Shown piece by piece: positions 26,168-34,005 of a DNA stretch of 64,000 nt; the first letter of the stretch is position 1, and every line of letters begins with the position of its first letter. The notes under the pieces were generated by a model, which was not told the origin of the DNA, did no database searches, and was given only the letters and a program-made list of their open reading frames with translations. This DNA comes from Marinilabiliaceae bacterium (GTDB taxonomy: Bacteria; Bacteroidota; Bacteroidia; Bacteroidales; Marinilabiliaceae), in contig JAEINY010000001.1 in the NCBI GenBank assembly GCA_016342595.1, positions 1 to 64,000 on the forward strand, written 5' to 3'. The position numbers and the translations under genes were made by a program.

Positions 26168-28096
26168 TTATACCTTGATGCGTTTACCCATTATTCGAAT
26201 AAGGGCATATAATGCACCTATAGCTAGAAGGTAGGAGAGCCAAATGGGCCATCCCAAAGCGGTGGGTATGGTGCCCATCACTAACCCAACACCACCTACC
26301 AGCAATGCATACGGAAGCTGTGTGCGCACGTGATTGATGTGATTGCAGGAACAGGATAATGAACTGAGTATTGTCGTATCCGAAATGGGGGAGCAGTGAT
26401 CGCCCAGAACAGAGCCGGCCAAAACCGTGGATACAACATTATAGAAAACCGGCATAATCATGGCTTGATCCCATCCCCATTCCAACCCAATTTTCCAGGT
26501 GGCTGGCAAGATGAGCGGATAGATGATCGCCATCGTGCCCCAGCTTGACCCCGTGCTAAAGGCAATGAATGCGGAGAATACAAAAGTAATGGCAGGTATA
26601 AAGGCCGGATGGATGGCAATGGATTTCAGACTGTTCGTAATGAATTCGGCAGTGTGCAGATGTTCGGTTAGCAGGGCAATAGACCAGGCTAATGACAAAA
26701 TGAGAATCGCATGTAACATGGTTTTAAAACCATTGACTAAGCCATCAATACTTTCCTTTAATGTCAGTATCTTTTGAATAATGGTCAGGAAAAGGGCCAT
26801 CATCACACCAGCCAATGACGACCATATGAGAGCTTTGAAGGTATCTGCTTGTCCGATAATGTGTGATAACTTGTTGGTAAAGGGCAGAGCTGAATTATCC
26901 CACACGGCCTGGTCCCATCCTGTATAGGCTAAACCTGCAATGGTGCCAAATACAACAACTAATACAGGGATGAGTGCATTAAACCATTTGGCCGGTATGG
27001 CATCTGATACTTCCAGTTCTTTCATGATTTGTGGCGTTCGCCTTGTTGGGGAATCTGATGGTTGGTCAGTCGCCTGGCTGGCTTTCTTTTCGAATGCGAG
27101 CATGGGCCCAAAATCCCGTTTTTGCCAAATTAGGAAGAAGACAAAAAACAAGGTTAATAGTGGATAAAACGAGTAACGCAGGGACTGAAGAAAGACAGAA
27201 TACGCCGATGCCTCAAGCCCTATTTGCTCAACGCCTTCTTGTATGTAGCTGAGTTCGGCACCTATCCAGGTGGTGATAAAAGCCACTGCTGCAATGGGAG
27301 CCGAGGTGGAATCCACCAGGTAAGCCAGTTTTTCTCTCGATATTTTAAGTTTGTCGGTCACAGGACGCATGGTATTACCCACCACCAGTGTATTGGCATA
27401 ATCATCAAAGAAAATGAGCAAGCCCATCAGAAAGGTAATCATCTGACCAGAACGACGGCTATGTGCATATCGGGACAGTATGCTGACAATGCCCTTCATG
27501 CCCCCGTTCATGGAGATGAGGGTAACCATTCCGCCGATAAGCATGCAAAAAATGATGATAGAGAGGTGATCTGTGGTTAATAATGCCTGTAGCAGATAAG
27601 TGTCCACGACTGCAAATAAACCTTTAAAAAATGCCATGAAAAAGTTAAAACCGGCATATTTAAAGATGACAGTGGTTCCAAACAGAAGCCCCGCAAACAA
27701 GGAAGAGAATACTTCTTTGGTCAGCAAAGCCATTAATATGGCTATTAAAGGGGGTAGGATGGATAACCATAAAGGCATCGGATCAACAGTAATGCTTTTT
27801 GATTTGGAACCTGCAATGAGATGTAAATCTGATTTGGTGGTGAAGGTGTAGTTGAAATAGAGACCCTTTGAATCTTTACTTAATTTTACATGCACACCAT
27901 TTATTAGAACTTTAGGAGAAGTTAAGGCCGATGATTCTTGAATATTAACACGGATAGTTGCTTCTACATTTTTCATGACAACAGGAGGAAGTCCAAAATT
28001 TGTTGTTTGGGATCTGGCATGTTGAGAGTGGGTAAATAGGAAAAGAAGGAGGAGTAAACACCAAAATGGAACAGATCGATGAACTGTAAATGTCAT
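26168..28096 (-). CDS. Na+/H+ antiporter NhaC family protein with N-terminal extracytoplasmic domain
   Basis: 642 aa. A signal-like helix (about 8-29), a beta-rich domain of about 80 residues (VVMKNVEATIRVNIQESSAL), then the membrane part from about 108 with 11 or more helices. Family-typical stretches: GGMVTLISMNGGMKGIVSIL, FDDYANTLVVGNTMRPVTDK, STSAPIAAVAFITTWIG, STGSSWGTMAIIYPL, LAGSVLGDHCSPISDTTILSS. It should exchange Na+ for H+ across the inner membrane. The periplasmic N-terminal domain is an addition to plain NhaC (YuiF/arginine-like members vary). A gene for Na+ extrusion fits with Nqr in the same window. Monocistronic. Confidence 0.9.
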   Translation of the reverse strand: MTFTVHRSVPFWCLLLLLFLFTHSQHARSQTTNFGLPPVVMKNVEATIRVNIQESSALTSPKVLINGVHVKLSKDSKGLYFNYTFTTKSDLHLIAGSKSKSITVDPMPLWLSILPPLIAILMALLTKEVFSSLFAGLLFGTTVIFKYAGFNFFMAFFKGLFAVVDTYLLQALLTTDHLSIIIFCMLIGGMVTLISMNGGMKGIVSILSRYAHSRRSGQMITFLMGLLIFFDDYANTLVVGNTMRPVTDKLKISREKLAYLVDSTSAPIAAVAFITTWIGAELSYIQEGVEQIGLEASAYSVFLQSLRYSFYPLLTLFFVFFLIWQKRDFGPMLAFEKKASQATDQPSDSPTRRTPQIMKELEVSDAIPAKWFNALIPVLVVVFGTIAGLAYTGWDQAVWDNSALPFTNKLSHIIGQADTFKALIWSSLAGVMMALFLTIIQKILTLKESIDGLVNGFKTMLHAILILSLAWSIALLTEHLHTAEFITNSLKSIAIHPAFIPAITFVFSAFIAFSTGSSWGTMAIIYPLILPATWKIGLEWGWDQAMIMPVFYNVVSTVLAGSVLGDHCSPISDTTILSSLSCSCNHINHVRTQLPYALLVGGVGLVMGTIPTALGWPIWLSYLLAIGALYALIRIMGKRIKV

Positions 28097-28350
28097 ATTT
28101 TGCAGGTTTTTATTAATGCTTGATAAAGATGATAATAATCAGTTAAATCTATTTCAAGAGTGAAAAGAAATAATTAAAAAATTACCTTGTTTTTTTATAG
28201 TTTCTATTGTCAGATAAGTAAATATGTGGTAATTTAATGATTGAAACGGGGAATGACAGTCTGTGAAATGATGAATTGATTTGTTAAATAAGTTGAATCG
28301 TTTCGGAATTTTCATTGAAATGATTATTTTGAGGCAAGAACCATTAGCCA

Positions 28351-28944
28351 ATGAAAAGTTTAGATTTTAACATATTTGAAACCCATCAACCCAAATTGCA
28401 GCCGGCAAAAGGTCGTATTCTCATTGCTGAGCCCTTTTTGCAAGGTCCCTATTTTAGTCGTTCCATTGTTCTTATAACTGAATTTAGTAAAGAAGGCGCT
28501 GTTGGTTTTGTGTTGAATAAATCCTCTGATCTGTATCCCGATGAGGTCATTGAGGATCTTTTTAATTTTAAAGGTCAACTCCATATTGGAGGGCCTGTCT
28601 CATCCAATACACTTCATTTCCTGCACACCCTGGGTGAGCAAGTTGAAGGATCAGTTAAAATTACCGAAACATTATATTGGGGCGGTGATTTTGAGCAAAT
28701 CAAAGAATTAATTAACTCGGGTAAAGCCGATTACACGCAGGTGAAGTTTTTTGCCGGTTATTCAGGGTGGTCACCCGGCCAGTTAGAAGATGAAATCACT
28801 GAAAATTCATGGATCGTATCGACCCTGGATGATAAAACCATTATGGCTGCTGACCTGGATGATATCTGGAAAGTATCCATGGAAGGATTAGGCGAAGTTT
28901 TTAAAGTGTGGACGAACTTCCCACAGAATCCTACATTTAATTAG
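28351..28944 (+). CDS. YqgE/AlgH family protein
   Basis: 197 aa. Family signatures GRILIAEPFLQGPYFSRSIV, GAVGFVLNKSS, IGGPVSSNTLHFLH, KFFAGYSGWSPGQLEDEI. Cytoplasmic protein conserved in bacteria and named after AlgH, but its molecular function is unsettled. Here it stands alone, divergent from the antiporter gene. Confidence 0.93.
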   Translation: MKSLDFNIFETHQPKLQPAKGRILIAEPFLQGPYFSRSIVLITEFSKEGAVGFVLNKSSDLYPDEVIEDLFNFKGQLHIGGPVSSNTLHFLHTLGEQVEGSVKITETLYWGGDFEQIKELINSGKADYTQVKFFAGYSGWSPGQLEDEITENSWIVSTLDDKTIMAADLDDIWKVSMEGLGEVFKVWTNFPQNPTFN

Positions 28945-29063
28945 TGTTAAGTCAAGAGTGAAAAGGTAAAAGTAAAAAGGGTTAACAAATTGATTATCTA
29001 ATATTGTTTAGCGAACGCTCTACTAGGTACTGTGAATTTTTTAATCTTAAAGTTAGCGAAGTA

Positions 29064-29933
29064 TTAAACCAGCTCTTCAGCAGATCTGATCAGATTGTTT
29101 AATAAGCGGGAAATCTCCTTTACCAGGCGACAGTAATAGCGTTTGTCCTCAAAACCTACAATCCATTGTATGCCTTGGATGGCATTGGTCAGAAACAGTT
29201 CATCCGCTTCAAATAGCTCTTTCCTGGTGGCCCCTGGTACTTCTTCCAACTGATAACCATTTGTTCTCAATAGGCGGAGTATTTGTTTGCGCATAACGCC
29301 TTCCACACATCCGGATGCACGTAATGGTGTAAATACTTTATCATCTTTAATCCAAAATAGATTCGAGGACAAACCTTCGATAATGTACCCTTTGTCGTTA
29401 CAGATCAGGATGTCTTGCCAATTGTGAGCTTGTTTCTCTAATCCTGCCAACACAAATAATAAGGCGTTGGCCGACTTGAAGGCATTGAGTGAACTGCTTG
29501 ATTTGCCCTCGTTGATGAACAAACCGGTTAATAATCCTTTTGTGTTGAGTTTGTATCCTTGGGTAGTAAGTGGTGAAGCTTCAATGAGAAATTCCGCTTT
29601 GTTAGAGGCTGGGGTATATAATCCACCATCTGACCGATAAACTGAAAGTCGAATGCGGCAATCCCCATAAATACGATTCCTGGAGATGAGTTGAGCCATC
29701 ATCTCCTCTAATTTTTCGCGGGTGGGCAAGGAGTTGATCTGCATTTTCAACAAAGTCATCCCCCTTAATAAACGTCGGTAATGATCTTCAAAAAATTGGG
29801 GAATGAGTTGGATGCAGCGTATGGTTTCAAAAAGGGCATCGCCATAACGGAAAGCCCTGTTTTGAGCTGTGAAAATGGGTGTGTCTGCAGCAAGCATTTT
29901 ACCGTTTATACAAACGTATCCAATGTTTTCCAT
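29064..29933 (-). CDS. Class IV aminotransferase (4-amino-4-deoxychorismate lyase or branched-chain type)
   Basis: 289 aa PLP enzyme. The Lys that binds PLP is in NAFKSANALLFVLA; other marks are YGDALFETIRC near the N terminus, CNDKGYIIEGLSSNLFWI, and the cofactor phosphate region SGCVEGVMRKQIL. The ALFE start and the lone enzyme in a non-BCAA operon favour PabC-like (folate) activity, but IlvE or D-amino-acid aminotransferase cannot be excluded. Its start codon overlaps the gmhB-like stop by one base (TAATG), so the two are translationally coupled. Last gene of the minus-strand operon starting at 32845. Confidence 0.85.
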   Translation of the reverse strand: MENIGYVCINGKMLAADTPIFTAQNRAFRYGDALFETIRCIQLIPQFFEDHYRRLLRGMTLLKMQINSLPTREKLEEMMAQLISRNRIYGDCRIRLSVYRSDGGLYTPASNKAEFLIEASPLTTQGYKLNTKGLLTGLFINEGKSSSSLNAFKSANALLFVLAGLEKQAHNWQDILICNDKGYIIEGLSSNLFWIKDDKVFTPLRASGCVEGVMRKQILRLLRTNGYQLEEVPGATRKELFEADELFLTNAIQGIQWIVGFEDKRYYCRLVKEISRLLNNLIRSAEELV

Positions 29934-30430
29934 TACCTATTCTCTAAAATGGATGTACAGGCCGGTAATATGGAAGCATTGGCGTCGATTTTAAAGCAGG
30001 CTTTTAACCCGGCCGCCTCACCTGCTTCAATATCACGAACTGAATCACCAATTAAAAACGATTGATTGGCATCAATTTGGTGTTCCCGGATGGCACGGAA
30101 TATCATACCGGGTTTGGGTTTGCGACAGTCGCATTCGCTCACGCTATTGTGATGCGGGCAGTAATAGATGGCCGTAATGGGGATACCCTGTTGTGCCATC
30201 TGATCAATAAAATAATCATGTACCTTTTTAACATCCTCCTTCGTGTACTGACCTTTGGCCACGCCTCCTTGATTGGTCACAATAATCAATTTGTAGCCGG
30301 CCTCATGTAACATCTGAAATCCTTCTACAATGTGTTTGTTAATTTTGAAGTCTTCCACTCGATACACATAATAGTGTCCTTCATCATTGTTAATCACACC
30401 ATCGCGGTCGATAAATACAGCTTTATGCAT
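29933..30430 (-). CDS. gmhB: HAD phosphatase, D-glycero-D-manno-heptose-1,7-bisphosphate 7-phosphatase-like
   Basis: 165 aa. HAD motif I with Asp8 and Asp10 (FIDRDGVINN), Thr in VTNQGG, Lys in RKPKPGM, and motif IV GDSVRDIEAG. The zinc loop of GmhB is present: Cys91, His93, Cys100 and Cys102 (CPHHNSVSECDC). GmhB removes the 7-phosphate in heptose synthesis for LPS; some relatives act on histidinol phosphate. No other heptose genes are near, so the substrate is inferred from the zinc loop and length. Confidence 0.82.
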   Translation of the reverse strand: MHKAVFIDRDGVINNDEGHYYVYRVEDFKINKHIVEGFQMLHEAGYKLIIVTNQGGVAKGQYTKEDVKKVHDYFIDQMAQQGIPITAIYYCPHHNSVSECDCRKPKPGMIFRAIREHQIDANQSFLIGDSVRDIEAGEAAGLKACFKIDANASILPACTSILENR

Positions 30431-30439
30431 GTTAAAGAA

Positions 30440-31051
30440 TTAGAAAAATAAAAGTAACTCACTGAAGAAATGTCTGATCAATGAGGGATTGAATAATAGC
30501 GGGAAGATAAAACCATAGACAGCTCCCCAGAAATGGGCATCATGTCCGATATTATCTTGATTTCTGTTGGACATGACACGCGAATAAATGAGGTATCCAA
30601 CGCCTAGAATAATGCCCGGAATGGGTATGAAATACAAATAGATAGTGCCGTAAGGATTATATAATATACTGGCAAATACTACCGCTGATACAGCACCGGA
30701 TGCACCAATGGCATTGTAATTATAGTTATCTTTTTCTTTTGCAAATGAATAGAGGCTTGAAACGACCAGCGCGGAGAAGAAAAATACGATAAACATCAAA
30801 TTACTATTGCCAGGCAAGGTTCTGTTGAAATAATGAATAACCGCATCGCCAAATGACCAGAGCACAAACATGTTTATTAGCAAGTGGCTCCATCCACCAT
30901 GAAAAAAGCCGTGACTGATGATCCGAATATACTCTTTGCGGTGTTTAATTTGCCAGGCGTTAAATTGATATCGATAGACCAATTCCGGTTGGCTGAAACC
31001 AGCAATGCTGATGAGCGAAATAGCAATAATAATTACGATTGAAATATTCAT
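30440..31051 (-). CDS. Rhomboid-family intramembrane serine protease
   Basis: 203 aa, about six membrane helices. Catalytic pair: Ser118 in GASGAVSAV and His173 in AHFWGAVYGF; the oxyanion-side HGFFHGGWSHLLINM is also present. It cleaves membrane proteins inside or near the bilayer; the substrate is unknown. Stop and start positions leave only 1 bp to holA upstream and 9 bp to gmhB downstream, so it is within the operon. Confidence 0.92.
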   Translation of the reverse strand: MNISIVIIIAISLISIAGFSQPELVYRYQFNAWQIKHRKEYIRIISHGFFHGGWSHLLINMFVLWSFGDAVIHYFNRTLPGNSNLMFIVFFFSALVVSSLYSFAKEKDNYNYNAIGASGAVSAVVFASILYNPYGTIYLYFIPIPGIILGVGYLIYSRVMSNRNQDNIGHDAHFWGAVYGFIFPLLFNPSLIRHFFSELLLFF

Positions 31052-31052
31052 T

Positions 31053-32054
31053 TTAATGCATGATTTTAAATATCAACTCTTTTAATAGCTCTCCACTATC
31101 AGTAGTGGGGCTGTCAAATCCTTTGGATTTCATATCGTAGGTACGCAACAAATCAATGACCTCAATAACCTTTCGGGCAGGGTAATAACGGGCACCGGTT
31201 ACATAATCAGAAACAAAAAACGGATTAATTTTTAGTGCGGTAGCTACTGCCATTTTTGATTTATCCGGCAGGTAATAATAAGCCAATAATTTTTGGAAAT
31301 AGCCGAATAAAGTCGAAATGGTCACCTGTATAGGATGATCTTTGGGATTCTTTCCAAAGGCCAGAATGATTTTGTTGGCTTTGGATATGTCTTTGCTTAA
31401 AACAGCCTTTTGCAGTTCAAAATTGTTATAATCTTTACTAATGCCGATGTTTTGCTCAATGTGAGCGGCTGTGATTTGTTTGACGCCTTCGCCTAATGCA
31501 ATTTCTAATTTATCAATCTCATGGGTGATCTTGGATAAATCACTACCCAAAAATTCCGACAACAGGGCAGAGGCCTTGGGATCAATAGAAAATCCTTTAG
31601 ACTTTAAAAAAGAACTAATCCAGGTGGGGATTTGATTGTCGTACAGCTTCTTTGACTCGAACAAAATACCCGCTTTGTCAATGGATTTGTAAAGTTTCTT
31701 CCGTTTATCCAGTGTCTTGTATTTGTAATTCACCACCAGGATAGTCGAGGTAAGCGGATTATCCGCATAGTGTGTCAACATTTCAATATCCTTGATGTTT
31801 TGGGCTTCTTTCACAATGATTACCTGGTGTTGCGACATCATAGGGTAACGACGGGCAGCATGAATCACTGCAGTAGCATCAACATCTTTTCCGTAGAGAG
31901 TAGTTTGATTAAACCCTTTCTCCTCTTCAGAAAGCACATTTTTAGAGATGAAATGCGTGATCTCATCTATGAAATAGGGTTCATCGCCCATCAAAAAGTA
32001 GATGGGGTGATATTGACCCGATTTTAATTCCTTTAGTATTTGTTCAAAAGTCAT
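31053..32054 (-). CDS. holA: DNA polymerase III subunit delta
   Basis: 333 aa, normal size. Clamp-loader subunit that opens the beta clamp. Recognised by MTFEQILKELKSGQYHPIYFLMGDEPYFIDEI at the start (shown in parts: QYHPIYFLMGDEPYFID), VIIVKEAQNI, and the C-terminal domain LLAYYYLPDKSKMAVAT and FFVSDYVTGARYY. Second gene of the operon, 14 bp after amn. Confidence 0.9.
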   Translation of the reverse strand: MTFEQILKELKSGQYHPIYFLMGDEPYFIDEITHFISKNVLSEEEKGFNQTTLYGKDVDATAVIHAARRYPMMSQHQVIIVKEAQNIKDIEMLTHYADNPLTSTILVVNYKYKTLDKRKKLYKSIDKAGILFESKKLYDNQIPTWISSFLKSKGFSIDPKASALLSEFLGSDLSKITHEIDKLEIALGEGVKQITAAHIEQNIGISKDYNNFELQKAVLSKDISKANKIILAFGKNPKDHPIQVTISTLFGYFQKLLAYYYLPDKSKMAVATALKINPFFVSDYVTGARYYPARKVIEVIDLLRTYDMKSKGFDSPTTDSGELLKELIFKIMH

Positions 32055-32068
32055 GTCAATTGACTGGC

Positions 32069-32845
32069 TTAATTATCGAATCGCAGATGTTTCACTGATT
32101 TCTTATTGTGAATAATCACCATTAGGGCATCAATACCAATTCTCAAATGTCGTTCCACATATGATTGGGTCACTTTTTCATCGGAGGCAGCTGTTTTGAT
32201 ACCGGTAGAGATCATGGGTTGATCAGAAACTAACAGTAAAGCGCCAGTGGGTATTCCATTGGCAAACCCAACGGTGAAGATGGTAGCGGTTTCCATATCA
32301 ATGGCCATGGCGCGCGTTTTCTCCAGGTATTTTTTGAAACGTTCGTCATACTCCCAAACGCGTTTATTGGTGGTGAATACTGTACCGGTCCAATAGTCTT
32401 CGCCAGCATCACGAATGGAGGAGGAAACTGCCCGTTGCAAGCTAAATGCAGGTAATGCCGGTACTTCAGGTGGTAAATAATCATCGGAAGTACCATCGCT
32501 ACGAATAGCAGCTATAGGTAATACTAAGTCACCCAGGTTATTTTTCTTTTTTAATCCACCACACTTGCCGAGGAATAGCACCGCTTGGGGTTCGATGGCA
32601 CTCAATAAATCCATCATCGTAGCGGCATTGGGGCTACCCATTCCAAAGTTGATAATGGTAATGCCATTGGCACTGCAATTGGGCATGTTACCATGTTGGC
32701 CGATGATAGGAGCATCAAACCATTCGGAAAAGAGTTCTACGTAATGGTTGAAGTTAGTGAGCAGGATGTAAGGCGTGAAATCTTCAAGTTTGCGTCCGGT
32801 ATACCGAGGTAACCAGTTATCAACAATTTCTTTTTTTGTTTTCAT
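32069..32845 (-). CDS. amn: AMP nucleosidase
   Basis: 258 aa from ATG at 32845 (a TTG two codons earlier, at 32851, is possible). Splits AMP to adenine and ribose 5-phosphate. PNP/nucleosidase-fold motifs: INFGMGSPNAATMMDLLSAI, VLFLGKCGGLKKKNNLGDLV, and AIDMETATIFTVGF with the substrate-binding Met-Glu. Length matches the short form without the N-terminal regulatory domain of E. coli Amn. First gene of a five-gene operon (amn, holA, rhomboid, gmhB, class IV aminotransferase). Confidence 0.9.
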   Translation of the reverse strand: MKTKKEIVDNWLPRYTGRKLEDFTPYILLTNFNHYVELFSEWFDAPIIGQHGNMPNCSANGITIINFGMGSPNAATMMDLLSAIEPQAVLFLGKCGGLKKKNNLGDLVLPIAAIRSDGTSDDYLPPEVPALPAFSLQRAVSSSIRDAGEDYWTGTVFTTNKRVWEYDERFKKYLEKTRAMAIDMETATIFTVGFANGIPTGALLLVSDQPMISTGIKTAASDEKVTQSYVERHLRIGIDALMVIIHNKKSVKHLRFDN

Positions 32846-33006
32846 AGGCAAACGATTTTTTTTTGCGGTTAGTGATGGTGAAATCCCTGTGATGACCGTT
32901 GTCTGTGCTTGGTTAAAAGAGCAGTCGTTGGGATTGGAATAATTGCGCTAAGGTAACTTTTTCTCTTGATTTTGGTTTACTTTGCAAAAAAATAAAAACC
33001 ACTTTG

Positions 33007-33468
33007 ATGAAATCCCTTAATTTACCTCCTGTTCAGTTTCGAATCCGCCAGCAAGGTGATAAAAAGCAGGTGTTTGATGTGGTGCGAAAAAAGTTTGTGG
33101 CGCTCACCCCTGAAGAGTGGGTACGTCAGCATTTCATTCATTTTTTAATGAATCAGAAGCAATATCCTGCCGGGTTGGTGGCTGTGGAAATGCCGGTAGC
33201 CGTAAATGGATTGAAGCAAAGGGCTGATGTAGTAGTGTATAACCGAAAAGGGAGACCAGTGGTGGTAGTTGAATGCAAAGCCCCGTCAGTGTCGGTTTCG
33301 AAGGCTGTATTTGATCAGGCAGCCCGTTATAATATGCAACTTCAGGTAGATTACCTGATTGTGACCAATGGTTTACAGCATTGTTGTGCCCATTTGAATG
33401 GCACCGGTAATGATTATCAAATGATGGCTGATTTTCCTGATTTTGATCAAATCAATACAACGAAATAA
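33007..33468 (+). CDS. Type I restriction HsdR N-terminal-like nuclease-fold protein
   Basis: 153 aa from ATG at 33007 (the codon before, TTG, is also open). HSDR_N_2 type domain: the PD-(D/E)xK core is intact with Asp74 (QRADVVVY), Glu89 and Lys91 (VVVVECKAP). The rest of HsdR (helicase) is absent, and no hsdM or hsdS is near, so it is not a restriction system by itself. Common in Bacteroidota as a stand-alone gene of unknown function. Divergent from amn. Confidence 0.88.
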   Translation: MKSLNLPPVQFRIRQQGDKKQVFDVVRKKFVALTPEEWVRQHFIHFLMNQKQYPAGLVAVEMPVAVNGLKQRADVVVYNRKGRPVVVVECKAPSVSVSKAVFDQAARYNMQLQVDYLIVTNGLQHCCAHLNGTGNDYQMMADFPDFDQINTTK

Positions 33469-33474
33469 ACATCT

Positions 33475-33999
33475 TTATCGAAGGCGCTGATAAAAGTGTT
33501 CATCCACAAATCCGTCTTTGGTTTTTCGCCATGATTTTTTGACTCCACTTAATGAAAAACCGGCTTTCTCAAACAATTTAAGACTCGCTGTATTGCTGGC
33601 AGATATATTCGCATACACCTGATGCATGCCTAACGTCTGGAAACAGTAATCAACGAACATATTTATCGCTTCCAATGCAAAGCCATGCTGGCGATAGCCT
33701 TTGTGGATGACAATGCCAATACCACCTCTTAAATGGAAAGGATCGAAATCAAACAGGTCGATTAAACCAACGGGAATAGTGGTCGCATTATCTTTTTCCA
33801 GTTCGATGATGAGTCGGAGTTGTTTGGTCTGAAAAATATCCAGTTGTGATTGTTCAATGTACTTCTTCAGTTGATACCTGGAAAAAGGGGTGAGCGTATT
33901 GCTCACCTCCCATAATTTCATATCGTTTTCCCAACTGTATAAAGTGTCAATATCTTCAGGCTCCAGAGCCCGTAGAATCACTTCTTCACGTTGCGTCAT
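33475..33999 (-). CDS. GNAT-family N-acetyltransferase, SpeG/RimJ-like
   Basis: 174 aa. Starts VILRALEPEDIDTLYSWEND; acetyl-CoA-binding part GGIGIVIHKGYRQHGFALEAI; then ANISASNTASLKLFEKAGF. Similar to diamine acetyltransferases (SpeG) and ribosomal-protein acetyltransferases, substrate undetermined. Only 6 bp after the stop of the propeller protein gene upstream, so co-transcribed with it. Confidence 0.88.
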   Translation of the reverse strand: MTQREEVILRALEPEDIDTLYSWENDMKLWEVSNTLTPFSRYQLKKYIEQSQLDIFQTKQLRLIIELEKDNATTIPVGLIDLFDFDPFHLRGGIGIVIHKGYRQHGFALEAINMFVDYCFQTLGMHQVYANISASNTASLKLFEKAGFSLSGVKKSWRKTKDGFVDEHFYQRLR

Positions 34000-34005
34000 G
34001 CAGTA

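Noticed and set aside
25928-26212. Possible 94-residue protein
   Set aside because: It has no family resemblance, covers strong palindromes, and runs into the antisense antiporter gene.
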